This document shows, one piece after another, positions 1 to 7,499 of a DNA stretch of 64,000 nt. The stretch spans positions 141,763-205,762 of the forward strand of contig NZ_JAIMJB010000003.1 of assembly GCF_021295345.1 (NCBI RefSeq). Reading direction: 5' to 3'. Positions within the stretch are counted from its first letter, which is position 1; the number at the start of each line of letters is the position of its first letter. The position numbers were made by a program, and so were the translations under genes. The notes under the pieces were generated by a model, which was not told where the DNA came from, did not search any database, and saw only the letters and a program-made list of their open reading frames with translations. The DNA comes from Motilimonas eburnea (lineage in GTDB: Bacteria; Pseudomonadota; Gammaproteobacteria; Enterobacterales; CBDFNC01).

Positions 1-1275
1 CGAGCCGGCGCGCAATAACAACGCCAGACTTTGCGCATCTTGCATTGAGCCCGTGCCCGTGATGCGAAACTTGGCCCCCAACCCAGACTGTATGGTCGCC
101 ACGCTGATAATTTTATGGCTTTGAGTCACCTCACCTTTTGCGTTACGTGAGTATTCGCTGTAAGCGGTGGCCATGGGCTTGCCGATATTCTGGCGCGAAA
201 ATTCCGCCATCATGCGCCCGCCTTGTTGGTCTAAGGTAATGTTCACCTCGGGCATGCCCATTTCACCTAAACTGGCGCGGGCGTCGACAATATGCTCGCC
301 TGTTAACACCGGCGCTTGGGCGACCCGTACCGGACGGCCTTGCTCATCAAGCAAGGTTTTCCCCGCTAGCGCTTGATCGGCCAATACCTGATAAAAGGCC
401 AAACTCGCCGTTGCGCCAATCACATTTTTGGCCTGCGCAGGATCTTGTACCCCAGGCAGTTCAATACGAATACGGTGCTCACCTTGGCGCTGCACCGAGG
501 CCTCGGTAATGCCAAGCTCCTCAATCCGACTGCGCATAATTTGTAGGTTCTGTTGCACGGTTAAATTACGCAGCGCAAGATGCTCAGCCGCCTGACGCTC
601 GACCTTTAGTCTTTCTCCAGTCAAAGATACCTGCCAGTTAGGGTATTGGCGCTTAAGGTGTTGAGTTAGCTCACTGCGCTGGCCTGAATCAGCCAAATAA
701 ATGCTAAAGCCATCGGCCGACATCGCCGAAAACTGAGCGCCGCGGATCTTGTGCTCGCGCAGCCAAGTATTGATTTCTTTTCGCACTTGGTCGGTTTGCC
801 CTTGATAAACCGGGGCCATATCCACATCCAGCAAAAACTGGACTCCACCACGCAAATCTAGCCCTAAGGCGATGGGCTTAAAGCCCAAAGCGCTTAACCA
901 CTGCGGCGCATTGGCGACCGAGGCTAGGGTAATCGGTAAGTCTTGATCGGGTAAAGCGGCCGACTCGGTCAACACTTGTCTTGCTAGCGGCAGTTGGCTC
1001 GCATCTTCTAATACCACCCAAGTATTTTCGTTATCTTGCTTGATTTGCTTTACGTGCACACCTTGCTCAACAAGCTGGCGCTGCATGGCAAGGGGATCTA
1101 ACACAAGGTAAGGATGCGTTTGCTCCACCTTATTATGGTTGATTTGCATCGCGGGAGACTCGCCGAACCAAGAAGGCAGCGCGCTCAATAACATGATGAA
1201 TAAGGTGACAATCAGCACCGTATACTGCCAGTACGAATACTGGTTTAGGGTGCGTTTAGTGGCTCTTTGTTTCAT
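1..1275 (-). CDS. secD: SecD-type protein translocase subunit, truncated by window edge
   Basis: Inner-membrane SecD, which with SecF uses the proton-motive force to help pull secreted proteins out of the Sec channel. Translating the minus strand from the ATG at 1275 gives an N-terminal membrane segment (about residues 17-37), then a periplasmic part with the SecD hallmark GLDLRGGVQFLLDVDM near residue 130, and further on a stretch resembling the SecD periplasmic head (RIEELGITEASVQRQGEHRI). The reading frame is open to base 1, so about 425 codons are visible and the C-terminal five-helix membrane domain lies outside. The sequence after the first helix seems divergent from housekeeping SecD. 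Vibrio and Shewanella often carry a second SecD/SecF pair, and this may be that copy. Whether secF follows cannot be seen. Family assignment is firm; the paralogue type is inference. Confidence 0.88.
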   Translation of the reverse strand, partial: MKQRATKRTLNQYSYWQYTVLIVTLFIMLLSALPSWFGESPAMQINHNKVEQTHPYLVLDPLAMQRQLVEQGVHVKQIKQDNENTWVVLEDASQLPLARQVLTESAALPDQDLPITLASVANAPQWLSALGFKPIALGLDLRGGVQFLLDVDMAPVYQGQTDQVRKEINTWLREHKIRGAQFSAMSADGFSIYLADSGQRSELTQHLKRQYPNWQVSLTGERLKVERQAAEHLALRNLTVQQNLQIMRSRIEELGITEASVQRQGEHRIRIELPGVQDPAQAKNVIGATASLAFYQVLADQALAGKTLLDEQGRPVRVAQAPVLTGEHIVDARASLGEMGMPEVNITLDQQGGRMMAEFSRQNIGKPMATAYSEYSRNAKGEVTQSHKIISVATIQSGLGAKFRITGTGSMQDAQSLALLLRAGS

Positions 1276-1467
1276 TTCAAATACCTAATACTCTGCGCCA
1301 GCACAGTCACAAGACCAAGCTTTACGGCAAGTGCTGGCGATGGTGCAGCTGATAAATCAGTGCAAATTCAGGCTGTTTAAGGCGAAATGCCGTGGCAGCC
1401 AAATTGAACATTGGCCGTAGACGCAAAAGGTCAACCTAAGGTTAACGCAAGCGCGCTTAGCCAATCA

Positions 1468-1935
1468 TTAGGCAAAGAAAGGGGCGTATTGCTGAGGTAT
1501 GTATTGCAGATTGCTGTCCTTCCAAGCCGCCAAACGCGACTTAGAAAATGTGGCATAGAGTGACCAGTTAAGCTGCGCCGTAAAGGGCTCGACATAACCT
1601 AACGCCAGCAAGGGGTAAGGCAAAATCGCAAACTCGTAAACCAGCGCATAACTTGGCCAAGATTCGTCTTCATTGATCGCCCCATGGGCAACGCGCAAAC
1701 TCACGCCATTAACGTGAACGTCATGATTGAAGTCTTTATTGGTATGCCACTGAGATGAAGCCGGGTCGCTCTGCTCAGTGGGATGAGCAGTGCACAGCTC
1801 TGTCGGCATACTGGCAGTGGTGATGGATACGGTCAAAGGCGGCAAGGCATTATGTTCAGATACCGTCACTGCCGCCATGGCTTGGCTTGTGCCGAGCAAA
1901 CAGAAAAACAGTAAAAATATGCGAATAATAACCAC
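1468..1935 (-). CDS. small exported protein of unknown function
   Basis: A 155-residue protein I do not recognise. It begins with a clear Sec signal peptide (MVIIRIFLLFFCLLGTSQAM, likely cleaved after AMA), so the mature part is probably periplasmic or outside the cell. The mature chain has no further membrane helix. It has several aromatic residues towards the end and a single cysteine (TELCTAHP). The start is a GTG at 1935, preceded five bases earlier by GAGG, which supports that choice over a later start. It stands alone between the secD-type gene and the TetR gene, on the same strand as both, with gaps of 192 and 102 bases, so it is probably its own transcription unit. No function is proposed. 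Confidence 0.6.
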   Translation of the reverse strand: MVIIRIFLLFFCLLGTSQAMAAVTVSEHNALPPLTVSITTASMPTELCTAHPTEQSDPASSQWHTNKDFNHDVHVNGVSLRVAHGAINEDESWPSYALVYEFAILPYPLLALGYVEPFTAQLNWSLYATFSKSRLAAWKDSNLQYIPQQYAPFFA

Positions 1936-2037
1936 TTATGCCTCAACGATAAGAGCGACAGAACAGTGAGATAATGGGGCCAAGGCAGATCTAATTCAAT
2001 ACCTAAAGACCCCTATTTCTATTTTGAATTTATCCTA

Positions 2038-2661
2038 TCAGCTTGTTACTCGATAACGGGCTAAAAATAATTTAGTGGTTTCAGTGACTAAATGCTGCTT
2101 TTGCGCTTCGCTCAGCGGTGGCCTTAAACGAATCAATTGTGGCCATAAGGCACTGCCTTTGATCAAGCTATGCAATTGTTCTTTGGCAAATGCCGCATCA
2201 ATATCCGCAAGTTTTCCAGCTTTGGTTGCTGCAACCAGCCAGCGATAAACCGCCGTTTCTTGCCCTTCCAACTTTTTCAACTCTTGCTCAAATAAAGCGG
2301 GATTATCGAACAGATGATCAAATGCCACTCGGGCGAGATCTTGATAATGGGGTGAGGCGTAAAACTCAACCTCGGCACTAAGCAATTGGGCCAATTGCTG
2401 ATCCAGCGGCTTTTCGGCTTGGTATTCCAACTGGTTGGCCGAAATAGCCCGCTGCCATAACTCGGTCACCAGATGCAGCACCAAGGCCTCTTTATTGGCA
2501 AAATGATTATAGATAGTGCGTTTTGATACATTCGCTAACTTAGCCAGCTTATCCATACTGGTCGCTTGCACCCCGTATTCACGAAAGGCTTCAATTGCCG
2601 CACTCACTATGGCTTCACGCTTTTGCTCGGTGAGGCTGCTTTTCTTCTGCTCCATACCCAT
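2038..2661 (-). CDS. TetR/AcrR-family transcriptional regulator
   Basis: A 207-residue one-domain repressor of the TetR family. Residues about 12-58 form the typical DNA-binding helix-turn-helix: REAIVSAAIEAFREYG, then the recognition region with SKRTIYNHFANKEAL. The rest is an all-helical ligand-binding and dimerisation domain whose inducer cannot be read from sequence; its style resembles AefR-like C-terminal domains. It is divergently oriented to the hydrolase gene at 2770, with 108 bases between them. That gap contains a perfect palindrome at 2728-2750, so the protein very likely represses both itself and the downstream hydrolase and reductase genes. Two in-frame ATGs (2661 and 2655) are possible starts. 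Family assignment is very sure, regulated genes are inference. Confidence 0.92.
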   Translation of the reverse strand: MGMEQKKSSLTEQKREAIVSAAIEAFREYGVQATSMDKLAKLANVSKRTIYNHFANKEALVLHLVTELWQRAISANQLEYQAEKPLDQQLAQLLSAEVEFYASPHYQDLARVAFDHLFDNPALFEQELKKLEGQETAVYRWLVAATKAGKLADIDAAFAKEQLHSLIKGSALWPQLIRLRPPLSEAQKQHLVTETTKLFLARYRVTS

Positions 2662-2727
2662 CTCATTTTTTTATCACTTGCTAGGCTTGCAATTCTACAC
2701 TCAATAGTTTACTTTTCAAAATACAAG

Positions 2728-2750
2728 GTAAACTACACGGTGTAGTTTAC
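2728..2750. promoter_or_regulatory. perfect 23-bp palindrome, probable TetR-family operator
   Basis: Arms GTAAACTACAC and GTGTAGTTTAC are exact reverse complements around one central G. The site lies between the divergent TetR gene and the hydrolase gene, 19 bases before the TTG start of the latter and just upstream of its AAGGAGG ribosome site. A bound repressor here would block transcription or elongation of the rightward operon. A further half-site-like AGTTTAC sits at 2707-2713. Size and symmetry match known TetR-family operators; binding itself is inferred. Confidence 0.85.
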
Positions 2751-2769
2751 ATTTTAAGGAGGACAGATT

Positions 2770-3897
2770 TTGAAACTATTTCTAACCCTCATTGGAGCAA
2801 TAGGCATCATGGCCCTGTTAACAAATCTACTCAGCGAGAAGAAAACCTATACCAATAGTGAAACCCTCTATCAGCCTGATTTTGCTAATACCTTAGACGT
2901 GATCAGCGCCTTTGTTTTTGCACCCAAAATAGATACCACCCCAGATTCACCGATTCCGGTACACCCCTTAGATCGCAATAAACTCATGGCTAACCAAGCC
3001 GATCAAGTTTACCGACTTGGCCATTCCAGCGTGCTGATGCAATTAGAACAAAAATGGATCTTAACGGATCCCGTGCTGAGTGAGCGTGCCTCCCCGATAT
3101 CTTGGTTTGGCCCTAAGCGTTTTCATCAAAGCCCCATCGCCATCGAAGACATTCCGCAGCTGGATATGATCATCATCAGCCATGATCATTACGATCACCT
3201 TGATAAATCCACCGTGTTGAGCCTTGCCGATCAAACAAAATACTTTATCACGCCCCTAAAGGTGGGAGACCGCCTCATCAAATGGGGTATAGCGCCACAT
3301 AAGGTCGTGCAACTAGATTGGTGGCAATCGATTCATTTAAATGGCATTGAACTGGTCGCCACTCCCGCGCAGCATTTTTCCGGTCGAAGCTTATGGGATC
3401 GCGACCAAACCTTATGGGCCAGCTGGGTGATCAAGGGACAAGCTAAACGCATCTTTTTCAGTGGCGACAGCGGTTACTTCTCTGGCTTTAAAACCATAGG
3501 TGAACGCTATGGACCTTTTGATCTCACCTTAATGGAAGCCGGTGCTTATCATGAACTCTGGCCCGTTGTGCACATGACGCCGGAGCAAAGTGTGCAAGCT
3601 CACCTGGATCTCAAGGGCAAATTAATGATGCCAATTCATAACGCCACCTTTGAGTTATCGCTGCACCCTTGGTTTGAGCCTTTGGAGCGAATTAGCCAGC
3701 TGACTCAGCAACTGCACATTCCGCTACTGGCACCGCAATTTGGCGAACAGGTATTACTGGATCAACCCGTGCTTGCTAACCAATGGTGGCTGCCCACTCA
3801 ACATGGGCTAGACATTAGCCAAGCCGATTCGTCCCAACCAGCAACAATACAAGCCGTCAATCTAAAGGCGACAGGCTCAACCGAGATCAGTTGGTAA
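2770..3897 (+). CDS. metallo-beta-lactamase-fold hydrolase, NAPE-PLD/UlaG-like
   Basis: A 375-residue zinc hydrolase of the metallo-beta-lactamase fold, in the subgroup that includes NAPE-phospholipase D and UlaG-like lactonases. The metal-binding HxHxDH motif is intact (SHDHYDHLD, H138/H140/D142/H143). Further ligands are likely in PAQHFSGR, FSGDSGYF and PIHNATF. Residues 5-21 form a hydrophobic segment, so the enzyme is probably anchored in or exported across the inner membrane. The start is TTG at 2770, supported by AAGGAGG at 2757-2763. The gene follows the palindromic operator and is followed by the SDR gene at 3998, suggesting a TetR-controlled two-gene operon for detoxifying or modifying an unknown compound. 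The substrate is unknown; a phosphodiester or lactone is plausible from the family. Confidence 0.88.
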   Translation: MKLFLTLIGAIGIMALLTNLLSEKKTYTNSETLYQPDFANTLDVISAFVFAPKIDTTPDSPIPVHPLDRNKLMANQADQVYRLGHSSVLMQLEQKWILTDPVLSERASPISWFGPKRFHQSPIAIEDIPQLDMIIISHDHYDHLDKSTVLSLADQTKYFITPLKVGDRLIKWGIAPHKVVQLDWWQSIHLNGIELVATPAQHFSGRSLWDRDQTLWASWVIKGQAKRIFFSGDSGYFSGFKTIGERYGPFDLTLMEAGAYHELWPVVHMTPEQSVQAHLDLKGKLMMPIHNATFELSLHPWFEPLERISQLTQQLHIPLLAPQFGEQVLLDQPVLANQWWLPTQHGLDISQADSSQPATIQAVNLKATGSTEISW

Positions 3898-3958
3898 CCA
3901 GTAGGTAACCAATAGGTAACCAATAGGTAACCAATAGGTAACCAATAGGTAACCAACA
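3893..3958. repeat. 11-bp tandem repeat, six copies of GGTAACCAATA
   Basis: Six head-to-tail copies of GGTAACCAATA (first copy ends GTA, last copy ACA). The array starts at the stop codon of the hydrolase gene and ends 39 bases before the SDR start. Each unit contains the near-palindrome TTGGTAACCAA when neighbours are joined. The 11-base period is close to one turn of DNA, so identical sites face the same side of the helix. The array could be a slippage product or a phased protein-binding site. Confidence 0.95.
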
Positions 3959-3997
3959 CTAACGCTGAATTTGTTTTAACTATAAATGGAGCACAAG

Positions 3998-4990
3998 ATG
4001 ACAATCTCTTTAGTAACAGGGGCTAATGGCCACCTTGGTAACAATCTCGTTCGCACGCTAGCCAAACAAGGGCACACAGTGCGAGCCGGCATGCGTAATT
4101 TAAACAATGCAGGCACGCTGGACGATGTGGCATGCGACATCGTCCACTGCGATATGCTCGACCCAGATTCACTGGCCAAGGCGCTCGCTGGCGTTGATAT
4201 CTTGTATCACGTCGCAGCGGTATTTAAACATTGGGCACAAGATGAAGAAGCAGAAATTGTGCAACCTAATATTTTAGGGACGCGATTAGTGCTGCAAGCC
4301 GCAAAAGCCGCGGGCGTTAAACGTGTGGTTTACGTCAGCTCTATCGTGGCGCTAGAGCAAAATCATCGCAATCAGCAAGGCGAAATCTTACTCGATAGCT
4401 ACAACGAATCGGATCAACTCAACCCCTATTGCCGCGCCAAAACCCAAGCCGAACAAGAGGCATGGCGGGTTGCCAAGCAGCTTGAGCTAGACATGGTGAC
4501 GGTATTGCCATCGACCATTTTAGGCGGCGAATATAAACCACAGACCGAGTCCCTTAATGCATTTTCGGCCATAGTGAATAACCAGATGCCGTTTTTATAC
4601 TCTCTTTATCTGAGTCCGATAGACGTGGATGATGTGGTACAAGGCATGATAGCGGCCGCCAGCCTAGGCCAAAATGGCGAGCGCTACGTGCTTGCCAATA
4701 GTGAGATAATTTCAACCGCTGAAATTTTAAAGATTGCCAGCGAAGTGAACCCTGACTTTAGCGCACCCAAAGTATTAACGGCCGAGGAAATTTACGCTCT
4801 CGCCGACCAAGCCGAAGCCAAGGCAAAACAAACCCAAACGCGACCAACCTTATTGCGCAGCAATATAAAACGCACCCTAGATATTGAGTTTCTGTTTGAT
4901 TTGAGCAAATCAAAACAGCAGCTTAACTTTAACCCTAAACCCGCCCAGCAAGTCGTACGGGAAACCATGCAAGCCCTAGTGCAAGCTTGA
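3998..4990 (+). CDS. extended SDR, NAD(P)-dependent epimerase/dihydroflavonol-reductase-like
   Basis: A 330-residue Rossmann-fold oxidoreductase of the extended short-chain dehydrogenase family. The nucleotide-binding glycine motif TGANGHLG is at residues 7-14. The catalytic YxxxK is present as YCRAK (Y144, K148), with SSIVALEQN upstream probably supplying the serine. The arrangement resembles dihydroflavonol-4-reductase and 3-beta-HSD-like enzymes that reduce or oxidise a hydroxyl or keto group of a small molecule. An upstream in-frame ATG at 3986 exists, but the GGAG at 3988-3991 is correctly spaced for the ATG at 3998, so I take the latter. The gene follows the metallo-beta-lactamase-fold gene across the 11-bp repeat array and is closed by a strong hairpin at 5010. 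Substrate unknown. Confidence 0.88.
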   Translation: MTISLVTGANGHLGNNLVRTLAKQGHTVRAGMRNLNNAGTLDDVACDIVHCDMLDPDSLAKALAGVDILYHVAAVFKHWAQDEEAEIVQPNILGTRLVLQAAKAAGVKRVVYVSSIVALEQNHRNQQGEILLDSYNESDQLNPYCRAKTQAEQEAWRVAKQLELDMVTVLPSTILGGEYKPQTESLNAFSAIVNNQMPFLYSLYLSPIDVDDVVQGMIAAASLGQNGERYVLANSEIISTAEILKIASEVNPDFSAPKVLTAEEIYALADQAEAKAKQTQTRPTLLRSNIKRTLDIEFLFDLSKSKQQLNFNPKPAQQVVRETMQALVQA

Positions 4991-5009
4991 TCCTTGTCGC
5001 CCTCATGCC

Positions 5010-5034
5010 ACAGAGTGAGCTCACCTCACTCTGT
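5010..5034 (+). terminator. hairpin terminator after the SDR gene
   Basis: Ten-base perfect stem ACAGAGTGAG / CTCACTCTGT with a five-base loop, followed by TATTTGTT. It lies 20 bases after the SDR stop and 31 bases before the convergent protease-like gene ends, so it may serve both strands. Confidence 0.75.
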
Positions 5035-5064
5035 TATTTGTTAAGACAAGCAGGCTAATCAATA

Positions 5065-6351
5065 TCACACCCACATCACTATCTTGTTAGGCAGCGAAGT
5101 GTTATCTGGCTGCGACAGTTCGATAGCATTATCTGACACCTCGCTGGCAAAATATTCCTGCATTAAGCCATCGCAGCACAGCGCCATAAACCGGTTACGA
5201 TAATCATTACTGCTGGTGCTCACACTTGCTCCCGGCGCATCATCTAAGCGGCTTAGCTGCGCTAAATCATTTTCCTGATCCAGCTCTATCATCAGTTTAT
5301 AGTTGGCATAAGCCGTCTCAATCGGCTCGTCTTGCTGATTGTAATGGGCAAGAAACAAAGCGCAGTGCACACTGCAATCATTGGCATCTTGGATCGGTGC
5401 CATCAGGTAGTTTCTCGGTTTGGTTTCATCTAAGGCTAATTGATCAAGCAGGCTATCGTAATTAGCTTTAACCTCACTATCACTGGCGTATTGACTATCA
5501 AACACAGAAACCGAAATCGTCTCATCTTGCTCCGATTTTTTGAGCATCACCAAGGCATAATGGCCTTGCTTCACCATCACGGGCACCACTAATTCATCGC
5601 CATGGGCCAGGGTATCCGTGCGCTCTTTAAGCTCAGCAAGGTCATTTAAGTTCACCAATTCCACCACGCTCTGTTTGTCATTCCCCACAGATGCGCCATT
5701 TAACCCATTCAGCAATAAGTGCGAGCTAATGGGTTGGCCGGGCTCTTTAGCTTCACGGGTGCTTAAGCTGATCAAATCGTCGGTAATTTGATCTTCGCTA
5801 TAGCAAGTGCGCAAAGCCAAATTGAGCTGCTGACATGCGTGATTCGCTTCATCTGGGTTAGCAGACAATTCATTGATCATTTGCTGTGGCATAGGTTGCA
5901 AGGGCTGACCGCGATCGCCCGAGGCCAACAGGGTAAGCACAGACGCTCGGGTCAATTTACTGGTGTCCGCTTGCCAATTTTCATCCAAGCTCGTTGTTAG
6001 CTCAAGCATGGCCCGCGCGGTTTGCTCTATGGTGATATCAGCGCCATTATTGCGCCCGACCCCACTATAAACCTGATACAAACACTGCTCGGCCGCTTTG
6101 CCCACCGCATCATTTTTCAGGGCAAGATTGTGTAACAGCTCAATGCTGTCCTGATCATTGGTTTCGGCGCGATTTTGCAGCGCGGTTAGGTGGTCTTGAA
6201 TGCTGGGAGTTAAGCTGGTGCTGGAGAACAACTCATCCATCACCGCGCTCACCGCTTTACCAAAAGCCTGCTGCTGAATGTCTTGCTCTGGGCTGTTAAT
6301 GTCACCACTGGCATAAAGGGCAAACTGGGTATTGCTAAGAATGGATGTCAT
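5065..6351 (-). CDS. putative CE-clan cysteine protease or acetyltransferase (Ulp1/YopJ-like)
   Basis: A 428-residue protein with the ordered catalytic signature of clan CE enzymes (Ulp1/SENP proteases, bacterial deubiquitinases of the ElaD/SseL type, YopJ acetyltransferases). Visible are a His in KQGHYALVML (H264), an Asp in VFDSQ (D285), and a Gln followed five residues later by the nucleophile Cys in IQDANDCSVHC (Q321, C326). In Ulp1-type enzymes the equivalent block is Q-x3-x-D-C-G. Residues 1-200 look helical and are unfamiliar; residues 360-428 form a variable tail. No signal peptide or membrane segment is visible, so it may be a secreted effector, a toxin or a cytoplasmic enzyme. It stands alone, ending towards the SDR gene and 239 bases from the Imm11-like gene. 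The motif order is seen; the class is inferred, and overall similarity to known members is not obvious. Confidence 0.55.
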   Translation of the reverse strand: MTSILSNTQFALYASGDINSPEQDIQQQAFGKAVSAVMDELFSSTSLTPSIQDHLTALQNRAETNDQDSIELLHNLALKNDAVGKAAEQCLYQVYSGVGRNNGADITIEQTARAMLELTTSLDENWQADTSKLTRASVLTLLASGDRGQPLQPMPQQMINELSANPDEANHACQQLNLALRTCYSEDQITDDLISLSTREAKEPGQPISSHLLLNGLNGASVGNDKQSVVELVNLNDLAELKERTDTLAHGDELVVPVMVKQGHYALVMLKKSEQDETISVSVFDSQYASDSEVKANYDSLLDQLALDETKPRNYLMAPIQDANDCSVHCALFLAHYNQQDEPIETAYANYKLMIELDQENDLAQLSRLDDAPGASVSTSSNDYRNRFMALCCDGLMQEYFASEVSDNAIELSQPDNTSLPNKIVMWV

Positions 6352-6590
6352 AGAGTGGCCGTGCTAAGAAGTTTTACCCAGCTTACTAAAAGCGCCGCGA
6401 CCATGTTGTTAATCACGCACAGAAAATTGTGAAAAATAGGCAAGTTGCGCTAAACCACCAGCCCATACACTCTGCCAATATCAAGGTGAAATGTGGTTAG
6501 CAAAGCTTTAACGAATCATATGATGGAAAAAGCTAACCAAGTAGTACCTGACAAATACTTCGGTTTCCTATTAAGCTAGCTCTCCTTAGC

Positions 6591-7118
6591 TTAAATACAT
6601 TCCTCTGGCAAAAACAGGCCTTTACAACCATGCTCTTTTAGCATTCGAGCTAAGATGCCATTAACTAATAAATGAACACGATAATTTACTTCCCGTGCAA
6701 TCATGAAATCGCCATCGTTATATTTAATTTTTTCAAACCTCATTATTGCTTCAGTGCCTGGAACAAAGTCAAACACGGAATCACGTTTATCTAACGCATC
6801 GACAAACGACAATACATTCACAACAAAATAATCTTTTGCAATTCCATCCTTGCATTGAACGATTGATTCTAAAAACTGTATATGACTGCAATGACCAGAT
6901 AGTAAATCTCGAATCGCCTTATTAACTAAAGGCACTCGCTTATTGTTTGCCAGTTCACATAAGCCGTTTAGCTTATTCAACTTACAGTTAAACTTAAAAA
7001 CTGGCACTAGATCACTGCTTACTTCTTTTGCCTTCTGGAACGCGCCAAACTCTAAGTCACCCATTAGTTCACCAACTAAAGATGCTGAAACATTCGGGTT
7101 CCTCCAAATATATACCAT
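6591..7118 (-). CDS. Imm11/DUF1629-like immunity protein
   Basis: A 175-residue protein that I place, with moderate confidence, in the Imm11 (DUF1629) group of immunity proteins of polymorphic toxin systems. The pattern is an N-terminal MVYIW strand, a middle segment ending in FVVNVLSFVDALD, and a C-terminal part with ARDV/AREVNY followed by HLLVNGILARMLKEHGCKGL. A clear paralogue lies at 17658-18188 with the same start (M-[VI]-YIW-[RN]-NP), the same FNCKL-x-x-LNGL stretch and the same C-terminal HGCKG-[LF]-[FY]-LP-x-EC ending. No cognate toxin gene is adjacent. It precedes a small acidic gene on the same strand. Family identity needs an HMM; the paralogy is directly visible. Confidence 0.72.
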   Translation of the reverse strand: MVYIWRNPNVSASLVGELMGDLEFGAFQKAKEVSSDLVPVFKFNCKLNKLNGLCELANNKRVPLVNKAIRDLLSGHCSHIQFLESIVQCKDGIAKDYFVVNVLSFVDALDKRDSVFDFVPGTEAIMRFEKIKYNDGDFMIAREVNYRVHLLVNGILARMLKEHGCKGLFLPEECI

Positions 7119-7179
7119 TCAACACTCCACTAAATGATTGAAGCAAATCACTACCACCCTATAACCCACCACTCATTTT

Positions 7180-7443
7180 TCACTCATCATCATCTGGTAT
7201 CATGTCGATCAAAACTTCATCTAAATCATCGAAAATACCACCTATTGCTTCGGTATAAGTCCTAAGCCTTAACAGATAGCCTGATAATTGCTCTTTGTTT
7301 TTAACGCTTGGATACGAATCGATAAATTCTTCCAGATCTTGATTGCTTTCTTGTAATTCATTTAGCAGCTCTTCAATTCGTTTATCATCAGACAAGATGG
7401 CCAAACTTTTTTTAAACTTCTCTATTAAAATGTCATTCATCAT
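7180..7443 (-). CDS. small acidic protein, possible immunity protein
   Basis: An 87-residue, strongly acidic, probably all-helical protein ending in DMIPDDDE. I do not recognise a family. It starts with two adjacent ATGs, preceded by an AAGG-type ribosome site. It lies between the Imm49-like gene (56 bases upstream on the same strand) and the Imm11-like gene (61 bases downstream), so all three may be co-transcribed. Small acidic helical proteins are common among immunity proteins for nuclease toxins (colicin immunity-like), but this is only a contextual guess. Confidence 0.6.
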   Translation of the reverse strand: MMNDILIEKFKKSLAILSDDKRIEELLNELQESNQDLEEFIDSYPSVKNKEQLSGYLLRLRTYTEAIGGIFDDLDEVLIDMIPDDDE

Positions 7444-7499
7444 TTCAACCTTGTTTCACGGTAGCTGCGCTGCAAGGAGATATCCATTAAGCAACCGAC

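Noticed and set aside
167..851. Short ORFs over the secD-type gene
   Set aside because: They overlap the SecD frame, which has recognisable motifs and is open to the window edge.
3893..3958. CRISPR or attachment site at the 11-bp array
   Set aside because: Units are contiguous without spacers and too short.
5065..6351. Calling the protein a definite deubiquitinase or acetyltransferase
   Set aside because: Only the catalytic pattern is visible; the rest is unlike known members, so the exact activity is left open.
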